26,936 bases of DNA from JAPUDQ01 sp049291395 (GCA_049291395.1 JBATPJ010000031.1:1-26936); one strand, 5' to 3'; positions 1 through 7,561 are shown, numbered from the stretch's first letter. A program made the numbers and translations. Notes: generated by a model not told the origin, from the letters alone.

Positions 1-926
1 AGGCTATAGTGCTTGGCTGCTTCAGCGTTGAGCATGACGTAGCGAACACCGAGATAGCCACGATCAACCGTACCATTGGCCAGGACACCTTTAATCAGCC
101 CTTTCGCTTCATTGATCGGGATCGCAAAGCCGATGCCCTCAGCGCCTTGACTGACAGCAGTGTTGATGCCGATGACTTCACCGTTGATATTGACGAGTGG
201 GCCACCGGAGTTGCCTGGGTTGATCGCCGCATCGGTCTGAATAAGATTGGACAAGTCTTCCGACTCAGTCTCATCGCCGGCGGTTATCGAGCGGTTGATA
301 CCCGAGACGATGCCTGATGTCACCGTCGTCTGAAACTGGCCGAGTGCATTGCCGATCGCGACGACCTTGCCACCGACCACCAGCTGCGATGAATCGCCAA
401 GCTTCGCCGGCGTCAGATTGTCGACGTCTTTGATCTTCAAAAACGCCAGATCATTGATCGGATCACGTCCGATGATACTGACGCTCTCATAGGTCGTCCC
501 GTCATTCGCAATCACCGTGATGTTCGTAGCCCCTGTCGGCACGACATGCTTGTTCGTCAGGATATAGCCGTCTTCGCTAATGACGATGCCTGTCCCTGCG
601 CCCTGATCGTACGACGTACCGCCAAAAAAGGTACTCGCGGCGGACGGCACATCAAAGATGATCGAGACAACACTTGGCGAGACTTGCTTGGCGATATCGG
701 TGACGACTTCACCCTCGGCGATGACTCGCTGCATCTCAATAGATTTGCTGGTCTGTGATGGAAATAGACCACTACCGACATAGGTCCACGCCCCGCCCAT
801 CCCGGCGACGAAACAAACTGGTATCAAAATGAGATTCTTCGATAATCGCCATTTACGGCGTGACTTAGGTGCCGGAGCTTTCGATGGTTTTGGATTATTT
901 TGTACTGTGTTCGCAGTGCTTTCCAT
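1..926 (-). CDS. htrA: HtrA/DegP-like S1C serine protease (3' end cut by window edge)
   Basis: Membrane-anchored trypsin-like protease that degrades misfolded envelope proteins. I translated this frame from an ATG at 926; it stays open to base 1, giving about 308 residues without the end of the protein. A basic cytoplasmic tail (about residues 1-28) precedes one membrane segment (about 30-50), then the protease domain. The catalytic triad is visible: His127 in TNKHVV, Asp159 in DPINDLAF and Ser240 in GNSGGPL. The sequence leaves the window at RGYLGVRYVM, the usual start of the PDZ domain, so the missing part is probably one PDZ domain. A GGGTAGG ribosome site lies just upstream of the ATG. 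The gene follows the 947-1720 membrane gene by 20 bases on the same strand, so co-transcription is likely. Confidence 0.93.
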   Translation of the reverse strand, partial: MESTANTVQNNPKPSKAPAPKSRRKWRLSKNLILIPVCFVAGMGGAWTYVGSGLFPSQTSKSIEMQRVIAEGEVVTDIAKQVSPSVVSIIFDVPSAASTFFGGTSYDQGAGTGIVISEDGYILTNKHVVPTGATNITVIANDGTTYESVSIIGRDPINDLAFLKIKDVDNLTPAKLGDSSQLVVGGKVVAIGNALGQFQTTVTSGIVSGINRSITAGDETESEDLSNLIQTDAAINPGNSGGPLVNINGEVIGINTAVSQGAEGIGFAIPINEAKGLIKGVLANGTVDRGYLGVRYVMLNAEAAKHYS

Positions 927-946
927 ATGCCTACCCTTACTACTTA

Positions 947-1720
947 CTACGATGTTATACGAAAAATTTCTGAGATTTCCTTGAAAAGAAGTATGCCGAT
1001 GACGATAGCTGCGAATAGCATATGGCTCCTGATCTTGGCCCATGAGTAACGACGGTGATGAACCGCGTCATAGATACGGATCGTGACGTAGCCAACCAAC
1101 GAAACGATGATAGCCGCCTGCGGCAGTAGCAGATTGCCGCTCAGCTGATACGCGACCATCCAGTGCGTTGCGAGCCAGCCCACTTCGGCCACAACCATCC
1201 CCCACATCATTGCGAGCAACGTCATATCGTCATCTTCATAGTTATCGAGTACATGGCGAGCCGACACATACCCGATCACCCAGCAAACTATCACAGTAAA
1301 CGCCGTATCGACAAGATGCGTCAAACTAAAAAGCGCCGTGAGCGCAACAAATTGTGATATGCCAGCCTGCACCAGCACATACATCCGCTTGCTCCGTGGC
1401 TTGATCATCAGGAGCCATCCCGCATAGAGTACTGCTATCAGGACCTGGATCATCAACGAACCCGAAGCCTGCCATATCAGCGTCACAGTACTGAAACCGA
1501 CGAGGGTATCGACGAGATTCGCCTGAATATTGGCAAACCAAAACCGAGGTCGCACAGCGAGTACCCGCCATTTACTGAGTAGGATGATGAGATATGCGAC
1601 ATACGGCGGCGAAAACGCCACAGTGAGTGCCAAGACGGTACCGGCGAGCACCAGATTGAGCACGATATAGACAACATCGCTCACTTTTGAGCGTTTGGCG
1701 GCTGATTTAATGAGTTCCAT
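947..1720 (-). CDS. Polytopic membrane protein of unknown function
   Basis: I do not recognise the family. The 257-residue protein is very hydrophobic, with about eight or nine membrane segments (for example around residues 18-36, 40-50, 70-107, 116-150, 167-185, 198-214 and 233-248) and short basic loops. An acidic DNYEDDD stretch sits in one loop near residue 160. No catalytic motif is visible. GTG at 1723 and ATG at 1720 are adjacent possible starts. An extended -10 box lies only eight bases before the ATG, so the transcript probably begins at or next to the start codon and ATG 1720 is preferred. It lies between an LCP-family gene and htrA on the same strand, which suggests a cell-envelope role, but this is only context. 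Confidence 0.8.
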   Translation of the reverse strand: MELIKSAAKRSKVSDVVYIVLNLVLAGTVLALTVAFSPPYVAYLIILLSKWRVLAVRPRFWFANIQANLVDTLVGFSTVTLIWQASGSLMIQVLIAVLYAGWLLMIKPRSKRMYVLVQAGISQFVALTALFSLTHLVDTAFTVIVCWVIGYVSARHVLDNYEDDDMTLLAMMWGMVVAEVGWLATHWMVAYQLSGNLLLPQAAIIVSLVGYVTIRIYDAVHHRRYSWAKIRSHMLFAAIVIGILLFKEISEIFRITS

Positions 1721-1728
1721 CACGCTAT

Positions 1729-1758
1729 ATTATATCACGCGTCGCGAGAGCACGACGC
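1729..1758 (-). promoter_or_regulatory. Extended -10 promoter with a 20-base inverted repeat in the spacer/-35 region
   Basis: On the minus strand TGATATAAT (1737-1729) is a perfect extended -10 element, eight bases before the ATG at 1720. Immediately upstream, 1739-1758 is an inverted repeat (arms GCGTCGTG and CGCGACGC, one G-T pair, loop CTCT). It sits between the LCP stop codon and this promoter. It has no T-run, so it could be an operator or a Rho-assisted terminator for the LCP gene. Confidence 0.6.
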
Positions 1759-1764
1759 TGATGA

Positions 1765-3429
1765 CTACTGGCCTTCGCCAATGATTATCACGAAGTCCGC
1801 TGTCGACTGCACTCCCGATGGTAGTGATGAGCCACTACTTGCCTGGCCGAGAACATCAGCGAGTTTTTTCGCCGTTTGCGTCTTGCTGCCGCCAGTCAGA
1901 TCAAACCATTTGAGCGCGTATTCACGAGTCGTCGGCGCGTCGCCGATGCTCGTCACGATGATGCCTTCGCTGGCTAGCTCGCTCTGTTTTGTGCTCGCCA
2001 CACCCGAACGATCAGTTGCGTTGAGGACCTCGATTGTCGCCTCTTCGGTACTACTTGTCACCCCAGATAATTGCGACTGCAGAAAGCTCTGGATCTGTGA
2101 GTAATCAGTCAGACCGGCAACCGGCCGCACGATACTCTGACCGGAGTAACTGCCCGTCGTGACAAGCGATGTGTCGCCTTTGACAAGGCTGATGCTACGG
2201 ATACTGTCTTGTTTGATGTCTTTTGTCAGGTCAATGAGCGTCTTGACCTCACCGGTGGCAAAATTGGTCTTGATGTTGTTGCCGAGACTGTCGATCAGTG
2301 CCGATACAGCGACAGGATTTGCAAGAGTACCGGCGCTAACAGCCTTATCTTTGAGCGCTACGATGATCTTCTGCTGGTATTGTTCCCGCGAGAAATTACC
2401 GCCAGTAAGGCCATAGCCTCCACCTGTCGCATCGCGCGCACGAGCCAGTGCCAGTGCATGATCACCATCCAGCTGAGCTGGACCGTTCTCATACTCGACC
2501 ATGTGGCCGTTGGGCGGACATTTGGCGATACGCTGAGCACGCGTCGCCCCACACTGCCAGTCAAAGTTGGGGTCCATAATACCATCTGGGTTGTCACTAT
2601 CAATCGTAACCGTGATACCACCCACCGCATTGACGGCATCGCGAAGCGCCGTATAGTTCACTTTTGCATAATACTGTATGTCCATCCCGAACACATTGCC
2701 GACGACATCTTTGAGCTTGTTTGCACCAGCGGCCTCATTGCCCCCTTCTTTGGCGCACTCATAAATAGCATTTATCTTCCCCTGATACCCGGCGAGACAT
2801 GCCTGACCATAATCCACCCACAGATCTCGAGGGATGCTAAACATCACTGCGTTTTTCTTCCCCTGATCAAGACTGATCACCATCATTGAGTCAGTCAGCT
2901 CCGACCCATCATGCCCAGGATCATCTTCGCTTGTACCGAAGAGCAGGATATTCGTCCGACCCATCGCGTCTTTTTGTAGCTGGCGACCACTAAATACGTC
3001 AAAAATATTACCTTGGAAGATACTATTTCCTGCAAAAACAAGTTTATAGCCAAAATACCCACCGATCGCCAAGACGATGATAGCAATCACCAGCAAAATT
3101 CGTTTGACGACTTTTTTGTTGATACGACGACGGCGCTTCTTAGGCAGGTTGTCCTCTGCCTCGATGGCCTGTAGCGAAGCCTCGATATCGCCCGAGATGA
3201 TCGGCTGCTGCGCCGCGAGAGTTCCGACCTGGCCCATGGTCCGCGATGTCGGTCGTTTGTAGATCGAAGGATCTTGCTCTTCCTGAGCCTGATTGTCGGC
3301 ACGCAAAAATTGCTGAGGCACAGGGAGCCTGTCCATTTCGGCATGGGCTAGGGTGTGCTGATCTGATTGGGTCGAATTCCGACGACGCAATGCAAACCCA
3401 TCGATGTTATTACGTGGCTTGCGTGACAT
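1765..3429 (-). CDS. LytR-CpsA-Psr (LCP) family cell-wall glycopolymer ligase with LytR_C domain
   Basis: LCP enzymes transfer lipid-linked glycopolymers onto peptidoglycan outside the membrane. The 554-residue protein has a long charged cytoplasmic N-terminus (about 1-107, ending in KKRRRRINKKVVKR), one membrane segment (about 108-132), the LCP domain (about 158-385) and a C-terminal LytR_C domain (about 455-554, starting IEVLNATDRSGVA). Family hallmarks are visible: NILLFGTSEDD, LTDSMMVISLD, the SIPRDLWV arginine-aspartate pair and a later HALALARARDA helix. Length and architecture are normal for a Gram-positive-type LCP protein, which suggests a single-membrane envelope. A TATAGT -10-like box lies 12 bases before the ATG at 3429. 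The neighbours (membrane protein, HtrA) are also envelope genes. Confidence 0.93.
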   Translation of the reverse strand: MSRKPRNNIDGFALRRRNSTQSDQHTLAHAEMDRLPVPQQFLRADNQAQEEQDPSIYKRPTSRTMGQVGTLAAQQPIISGDIEASLQAIEAEDNLPKKRRRRINKKVVKRILLVIAIIVLAIGGYFGYKLVFAGNSIFQGNIFDVFSGRQLQKDAMGRTNILLFGTSEDDPGHDGSELTDSMMVISLDQGKKNAVMFSIPRDLWVDYGQACLAGYQGKINAIYECAKEGGNEAAGANKLKDVVGNVFGMDIQYYAKVNYTALRDAVNAVGGITVTIDSDNPDGIMDPNFDWQCGATRAQRIAKCPPNGHMVEYENGPAQLDGDHALALARARDATGGGYGLTGGNFSREQYQQKIIVALKDKAVSAGTLANPVAVSALIDSLGNNIKTNFATGEVKTLIDLTKDIKQDSIRSISLVKGDTSLVTTGSYSGQSIVRPVAGLTDYSQIQSFLQSQLSGVTSSTEEATIEVLNATDRSGVASTKQSELASEGIIVTSIGDAPTTREYALKWFDLTGGSKTQTAKKLADVLGQASSGSSLPSGVQSTADFVIIIGEGQ

Positions 3430-3536
3430 AACTATGCTACTACTATAGCGGTTCTCAGCATTTATGACTACCGTAAAAGTGCTTATGTTTTTCGATATTA
3501 TTCCTAGTGAGGATGCTGTTTGTAGTGTATCCTGGT

Positions 3537-4139
3537 ATGGTAATGCTTACGATCGAACGCCGACAAAATATTCGCGATGTCATGGGTATCGCATGGTTTG
3601 TTGTTGCCGTCGTCATCGGCGCCTGGCTCATCAACGCCCTTGTCTTTCGTAGCTTCAGCGTGACAGGCCCGAGCATGGAGTCGACGATGTATACGGGCGA
3701 TCGCCTCATTGTCAACCGACTCCCTATGACGTGGAATGCCCTCCAGGGTAAGCCATATATGCCTTCGCGTGGTCACGTCATCGTCTTTCGCAATCCCAAA
3801 TTTGAGCAGATGCAAGCTGATGAATTCGTCGTCAAACGCGTCATCGGCCTCCCAGGCGAAGAAGTCGAGGTGTCAGGCGGCAAAGTCACCGTCTACAATT
3901 CCGACCATCCAGAGGGTTTCGATCCCTACGAGGGTGTCGAGATATATAGCTCCATCGTCACCGGAGAGGTCAGCCGACAACGAGTCCCAGAAGGACAAAT
4001 ATTCGTGATCGGTGATAACCGCGGCGGCAACGAGTCACTCGATTCACGCAACGGACTTGGCCTTGTGCCCCTCGACAACATCGTCGGACCAGTCTCACTT
4101 CGCATCTATCCGTTCAACAAAGTCAGTACAAATTTCTAA
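3537..4139 (+). CDS. lepB: Signal peptidase I
   Basis: Membrane serine/lysine protease that removes signal peptides from Sec-exported proteins. One N-terminal membrane segment (about residues 15-37) leads into the S26 catalytic domain. The nucleophile Ser46 is in GPSMESTM and the general base Lys100 in VVKRVIGLPGE; GDNRGGNESLDSR, the last conserved box, is present, so the enzyme looks intact. The frame is open back to a GTG at 3507 with ATGs at 3513, 3537 and 3543. I chose 3537 because the extra residues would add a hydrophobic stretch not usual in front of MLTIERRQNIRD, but no clear ribosome site decides between 3537 and 3543. The gene is convergent with parB, with 19 bases between the stops, and divergent from the LCP gene. 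Confidence 0.93.
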   Translation: MVMLTIERRQNIRDVMGIAWFVVAVVIGAWLINALVFRSFSVTGPSMESTMYTGDRLIVNRLPMTWNALQGKPYMPSRGHVIVFRNPKFEQMQADEFVVKRVIGLPGEEVEVSGGKVTVYNSDHPEGFDPYEGVEIYSSIVTGEVSRQRVPEGQIFVIGDNRGGNESLDSRNGLGLVPLDNIVGPVSLRIYPFNKVSTNF

Positions 4140-4158
4140 AGCACTCCAGCCTACAAAT

Positions 4159-5043
4159 CTATTGGAGAAATTCTTGTAATTTATCTAGCTCTTTCTGATC
4201 TTTGTAGCTGATGATGATCTGTCCACCGTGCGCGGTCGTCTTGTGCATGACTTTCATATGCAAACGACTACCGAGCTGACGCGTAAAGTCCGTCTCGGTC
4301 TGGGTGTGTTTCACCGCGGCGGCTGTCTTATCGTCTGCAACGGGGCCTTTTTTGTAGCCGACGACGAACTGCTCGGCCTTACGCACGCTCCAACTGTTCA
4401 GGATGATGAGGCCGAGAAGCTTGCGCTGAATCGCCGGATCGTCGATAGCGAGTATCTGACGAGCGTGACCTTCGGATATATCTTTTGCGACCAGGGCTTT
4501 TTTTGCCTCATCAGGGAGGCGTAGCAGTCGAATTGTATTCGTAATCGTACTCACCGCCTTGCCGCCAGCGCGCTGCGCGATCTCCTCATGCGTGAGATTG
4601 AACTGGGTATTCAGCTTGAGATAGGCAGTCGCTGTCTCCAGCGGGTTGAGATCTTCACGCTGCAGGTTCTCGATCAGAGCAATCTCCAGTTTGTGCTGGT
4701 TGCTGATAGTCCGGACCAGTGCCGGTATACGCTCAATTCCGGCAATCTGTGCGGCTCGCCAGCGGCGCTCTCCGGCTACAATCTGGTATTTGTCGCCGTG
4801 TGCCGCGACGATGATCGGCTGTATCAGCCCATGCTGTCGGAGCGACTCAGCTAATTCTTCGAGAGATGCGCGGTCGAATTCTCGTCGTGGCTGATCGGGG
4901 TTTGGCTCAGTATCTTTGACAGCGATATAGCGCAGCTCTGATATCTTCTCATCGCTACTTGCCGTCGGGTCAAACGTCTCATCGAGTACGTCGGTCGGGA
5001 TAAGCGAAGCGAACCCCCGTCCTAAGCCTTTTTTTGCGGTCAT
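4159..5043 (-). CDS. parB: Chromosome-partitioning protein ParB/Spo0J
   Basis: ParB binds parS sites near the origin, spreads as a CTP-dependent clamp and works with ParA in segregation. The 294-residue protein starts with the family signature LGRGFASLIP (residues 7-16), which in homologues contacts ParA. The ParB N-terminal domain follows, with QPRREFD and the CTP-binding GERRWRA motif, then a helix-turn-helix around LTHEEIAQRAGGKAVSTIT, and a C-terminal dimerisation region ending in KELDKLQEFLQ. Its ATG overlaps the parA stop by four bases (ATGA), so the two are translationally coupled in the usual parA-parB order. Confidence 0.96.
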   Translation of the reverse strand: MTAKKGLGRGFASLIPTDVLDETFDPTASSDEKISELRYIAVKDTEPNPDQPRREFDRASLEELAESLRQHGLIQPIIVAAHGDKYQIVAGERRWRAAQIAGIERIPALVRTISNQHKLEIALIENLQREDLNPLETATAYLKLNTQFNLTHEEIAQRAGGKAVSTITNTIRLLRLPDEAKKALVAKDISEGHARQILAIDDPAIQRKLLGLIILNSWSVRKAEQFVVGYKKGPVADDKTAAAVKHTQTETDFTRQLGSRLHMKVMHKTTAHGGQIIISYKDQKELDKLQEFLQ

Positions 5044-5816
5044 GATTTGCTCCTCTCGTCCACCCGTTTGATGAGTTCTTTGCTGACAGCTTTGTAAGCC
5101 CTGGCCCCTTTGCTCCAGCGGTCATACGCACCGACGGGTAGGCCATGACTTGGTGCCTCAGCGATACGCACGTTGCGCGGGATGACTGTCTCGAACACCT
5201 TACCTGGAAAATGCTTGGTGATCTCAGCGTGCACCTGCTTGCTCAGTGTCGTACGTGGATCCATCATCGTCACCAGCACGCCGATCAGCTCCAGCGTCGG
5301 GTTCATACCCTTCCTGATCAGTTGCATCGTCTCAAGCAGCTGCCCGAGGCCTTCCATGGCGTAAAACTCCGCCTGGACCGGCAAGAGCACGTAGTCAGCC
5401 GCGATCAAGGCGTTGACCGTCAGCAGGCTAAGGCTCGGTGGGCTATCGATAATGATGATGTCATATCCTTCAAGGCGTTGCAGGGCTGATTTGAGACGGA
5501 CAAACCGCCGCTCGGCTTTGGCGAGATCGACTTCAGCATTGGCCAGCTGTGGTGTCGCCGGGATGATATCGAGATTTTTGTGCTGAGTGTGCAGGACTGC
5601 TTCACTGGCCGAGCTATCAAGCTGGATGATATCGAGACTGGTCAGTTCCAGAGTGTCTTTGTCGATACCGAGTCCGCTCGTCGCATTACCCTGTGGGTCA
5701 AAATCAACCAGTAGGACATTGCGCCCCTCACGGCTCAGACAATACGCTAGATTGACACTACTCGTCGTCTTGCCGACGCCGCCTTTTTGGTTCGTCACCG
5801 CGATGATGACCGCCAC
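5040..5816 (-). CDS. parA: Chromosome-partitioning ATPase ParA/Soj
   Basis: Deviant Walker-type ATPase that drives chromosome segregation with ParB. The 258-residue protein carries the ParA Walker A KGGVGKTT (residues 11-18) with its signature lysine, the A' motif DFDPQGN (about 39-45), the Walker B-like IIIDSPPSLSLL and the C-terminal PVGAYDRWSKGARAY typical of Soj proteins. There is no N-terminal DNA-binding extension, so it is the short chromosomal type. The start is GTG at 5816, supported by a GGGAG ribosome site nine bases upstream and by an extended -10 promoter 27 bases further back. It is divergent from the KARI gene, with 172 bases between the start codons. Confidence 0.96.
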   Translation of the reverse strand: MAVIIAVTNQKGGVGKTTSSVNLAYCLSREGRNVLLVDFDPQGNATSGLGIDKDTLELTSLDIIQLDSSASEAVLHTQHKNLDIIPATPQLANAEVDLAKAERRFVRLKSALQRLEGYDIIIIDSPPSLSLLTVNALIAADYVLLPVQAEFYAMEGLGQLLETMQLIRKGMNPTLELIGVLVTMMDPRTTLSKQVHAEITKHFPGKVFETVIPRNVRIAEAPSHGLPVGAYDRWSKGARAYKAVSKELIKRVDERSKS

Positions 5817-5842
5817 TAGTTGTTCTCCCTCATATACTCTCG

Positions 5843-5864
5843 ATTATACCATGAGCGTGAAACA
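5843..5864 (-). promoter_or_regulatory. parAB promoter with a parS-like half site
   Basis: On the minus strand TGGTATAAT (5851-5843) is an extended -10 element 27 bases before the parA GTG. Immediately upstream, TGTTTCACG (5864-5856) matches one full half of the bacterial parS palindrome TGTTTCACGTGAAACA; the other half is not conserved. It falls in the spacer/-35 region, where ParB binding could repress its own operon. Confidence 0.55.
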
Positions 5865-5899
5865 ATCATGCCGATAGCAAATAATGATTTCGCTTACGC

Positions 5900-5928
5900 T
5901 TGCATCTTACCTCTATCTAGAGTATAAA
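5900..5928 (+). promoter_or_regulatory. Promoter of the KARI gene
   Basis: TTGCAT (5900-5905), a 17-base spacer and TATAAA (5923-5928) form a good sigma70-type promoter, predicting a start near 5935 and a leader of about 54 bases before the TTG start at 5989. It points away from the parA promoter. Confidence 0.65.
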
Positions 5929-5949
5929 CAACACATCCCTAAAACCATT

Positions 5950-5987
5950 GCTTTGGGGGACCAAAGCCCGAGCAGTCAGGAGACTGC
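5950..5987 (+). promoter_or_regulatory. Two tandem hairpins with GGA loops in the KARI mRNA leader
   Basis: Hairpin 1 (5950-5967) has arms GCTTTGG/CCAAAGC and loop GGGA. Hairpin 2 (5972-5987) has arms GCAGTC/GACTGC and loop AGGA. They are perfect stems four bases apart. The ribosome site AGGAGA lies in the loop and 3' arm of hairpin 2, and the TTG start codon begins two bases after it. The arrangement suggests translational control, but no known riboswitch class was recognised. Confidence 0.6.
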
Positions 5988-5988
5988 A

Positions 5989-7029
5989 TTGAAAACTCAG
6001 ATCGCCGGTTCACCTGTCTACACCACGGACGACACCGACACCAGTCTGATCCGCCACCGTCGCGTCGCCGTCTTCGGCTACGGCTCGCAGGGTCATGCCC
6101 ACGCACTCAACCTCCGCGACAGCGGTGTCGAGGTCGTCGTGGCACTGCCCGAGAACTCAAGCTCTCGCGACAAGGCAAGGGCGCAAGGCCTCTGGGTCAA
6201 GAGCTTCACCGACGCTGCCGCATGGGCTGACTTCATCATGTTCCTCGTGCCCGACATGGCGCAGCGCGCCGTGTTCGAACAGATCAAGAAATACCTCACG
6301 CCCGACAAGATCCTGGCCTTCGCCCACGGCCTCAACATCCACTACGGCCTCATCACGCCGCCTGCGGGTGTTGACGTCGTGATGATCGCCCCCAAGGGTC
6401 CGGGTCACGTCGTGCGCGAGACGTACGTCGATGGCCAGGGTGTACCCATGCTCGTCGCCGTCGCGCAAGACGCCTCCGGTCAGGCACTCCCTCTGGCGCT
6501 CAGCTACGCACACGCCATCGGCGGCACACGGGCCGGCGTCATCGAGACGACCTTCCGCGAGGAGACCGAGACCGACCTGTTCGGTGAGCAGAACGTCCTC
6601 TGCGGCGGGCTCGTCCAGCTCATCCACACGGGCTTTGAGGTGCTGGTCGAGGCGGGCTACAGCCCGGCCATGGCCTACTTCGAGGTCTGCCACGAGCTCA
6701 AGCTGATCATCGACCTCGTCTACCGCGAGGGGATCGCTGGCATGCTCGGCTCGATCTCCGACACCGCCAAGTGGGGCTGTCTGTCCAACGGGCCGCTACT
6801 CATCGACGAGTCGGTCCGGCAGCGCATGAAGGCTTCCCTCGAGCGGATCCAGACTGGCGAGTTCGTCCATGTCTGGGTCACTGAGGACGCCGATGGTCGG
6901 CCGAACTACTCGGCGACGCTCGCCGCGGCGCGCCACCACCCCATCGAGGCAGTCGGCGCCGAGCTGCGCGCGCTCATGCCGTTCATCGGAGCAGGACGCA
7001 CCAAGACGACCGACGTCTCCGGTGGCTAA
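5989..7029 (+). CDS. ilvC: Ketol-acid reductoisomerase, class I (isolated, GC-rich)
   Basis: Second enzyme of valine/isoleucine synthesis: isomerises and reduces acetolactate or acetohydroxybutyrate with NAD(P)H and magnesium. The TTG at 5989 is chosen because it follows a CAGGAGA ribosome site and gives the normal KARI N-terminus (346 residues); the frame is open further up but that part has no KARI character. The Rossmann motif GYGSQG is at residues 30-35. The metal ligands are present in TETDLFGEQ and in the EVCHELKLIIDLVYREG helix, and the substrate serine in SISDTAKWG, so the enzyme looks functional. The cofactor loop ALPENSSSRDK lacks the arginine usual in NADPH forms. GC content is by eye clearly above the neighbours. 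No other branched-chain amino acid gene is in the window. It runs against parAB and rplU. Confidence 0.95.
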   Translation: MKTQIAGSPVYTTDDTDTSLIRHRRVAVFGYGSQGHAHALNLRDSGVEVVVALPENSSSRDKARAQGLWVKSFTDAAAWADFIMFLVPDMAQRAVFEQIKKYLTPDKILAFAHGLNIHYGLITPPAGVDVVMIAPKGPGHVVRETYVDGQGVPMLVAVAQDASGQALPLALSYAHAIGGTRAGVIETTFREETETDLFGEQNVLCGGLVQLIHTGFEVLVEAGYSPAMAYFEVCHELKLIIDLVYREGIAGMLGSISDTAKWGCLSNGPLLIDESVRQRMKASLERIQTGEFVHVWVTEDADGRPNYSATLAAARHHPIEAVGAELRALMPFIGAGRTKTTDVSGG

Positions 7030-7046
7030 GCCAGGTTTTACGGGAT

Positions 7047-7081
7047 GATGCACGGCGGGAGAGATCCTCCCACCGTGCATC
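7047..7081 (+). terminator. Terminator-like hairpin after the KARI gene
   Basis: A 15-base stem with one mismatch (GATGCACGGCGGGAG against CTCCCACCGTGCATC, loop AGATC) starts 17 bases after the stop codon. No T-run follows. Such U-less strong hairpins are common after genes in high-GC bacteria and support a foreign origin of this cassette. Confidence 0.65.
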
Positions 7082-7113
7082 TCCAACCATGTAATTTCTC
7101 GAGATAATATACG

Positions 7114-7153
7114 CTTAAAAACACTTTCTGCTTTCATAGAAAGTGTTTTTAAG
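7114..7153. terminator. Bidirectional intrinsic terminator between KARI and rplU
   Basis: A perfect 16-base stem (CTTAAAAACACTTTCT and its complement, loop GCTTTCAT) with A- and T-runs at its ends on both strands. It can stop KARI transcription on plus and the L21 transcript on minus. Confidence 0.85.
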
Positions 7154-7188
7154 TTCCCTTGTATCACAAGGACAAACGCTAGGACTCG

Positions 7189-7494
7189 CTACGCGATATT
7201 ACTGATTTCGATACGAGAGTATTTCTGGCGGTGACCAGTAAGTTTGTGAACTCGTTTTTTACTCTTGTAGCGAATGATCTGGAGTTTGTCACCTTTGACT
7301 TCGTCTTCGATAACTTTCGCTTTGATTTTGATACCACTCACCTGCGGTGTGCCGAGCTGGACGTCTTTGTCATCAAAGAGCATCAGCGGTTCGAGTGTGA
7401 GCTCTTTAGTTCCATCCGGGAGGCGGTCCACCAGGAGGGTCTCTTTGGCAGCGACAATGTATTGTTTGCCGCCGACGCGAACAACTGCTTTCAT
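7189..7494 (-). CDS. rplU: Ribosomal protein bL21
   Basis: Component of the large ribosomal subunit that binds 23S rRNA. The 101-residue protein is normal length and has the family features: N-terminal KAVVRVGGKQYIV, central PLMLFDDKDVQLGTPQV, and the C-terminal basic KSKKRVHKLTGHRQKYSRIEI. The ATG at 7494 has an AAGGA ribosome site seven bases upstream and a strong promoter (TTGCAA, 16 bases, TATAAT with TG extension) in the 67-base gap above it. In most bacteria rpmA (L27) directly follows rplU; here the gene is followed by a terminator and then the KARI cassette, with no rpmA in the window. Confidence 0.97.
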   Translation of the reverse strand: MKAVVRVGGKQYIVAAKETLLVDRLPDGTKELTLEPLMLFDDKDVQLGTPQVSGIKIKAKVIEDEVKGDKLQIIRYKSKKRVHKLTGHRQKYSRIEISNIA

Positions 7495-7529
7495 AGCATT
7501 CCTTATGAATTATTTAATACTAACCGTCG

Positions 7530-7557
7530 ATTATAACAGAGATGGACATATTTGCAA
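7530..7557 (-). promoter_or_regulatory. rplU promoter
   Basis: Minus strand: TTGCAA (7557-7552), a 16-base spacer and TATAAT (7535-7530), preceded by TGT as an extended -10. It lies between the 7562 gene and rplU and gives a leader of about 28 bases. Confidence 0.75.
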
Positions 7558-7561
7558 TCCA

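Noticed and set aside
2209..2889. 226-residue plus-strand frame opposite the LCP gene
   Set aside because: Overlaps the conserved LCP domain entirely and shows no protein-like pattern or ribosome site.
4311..4324. Second parS-like site (TGTTTCACCGCGGC) inside parB
   Set aside because: Only eight bases match one arm and the centre CACGTG is lost; it is explained by coding sequence.
5950..5987. Guanidine-II (mini-ykkC) riboswitch
   Set aside because: Two tandem hairpins are present, but the loops are GGGA and AGGA, not ACGR, and the gene is not guanidine-related.
5884..5988. N-terminal extension of the KARI frame from the ATG at 5884
   Set aside because: It would read through the promoter and both hairpins and adds residues with no KARI homology; the TTG at 5989 has a good ribosome site and gives the family N-terminus.
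6157..6693. 178-residue open frame on the minus strand opposite the KARI gene
   Set aside because: It is a shadow of the GC-rich KARI coding frame; its sequence has no recognisable motif and no ribosome site, while the plus-strand protein is clearly functional.
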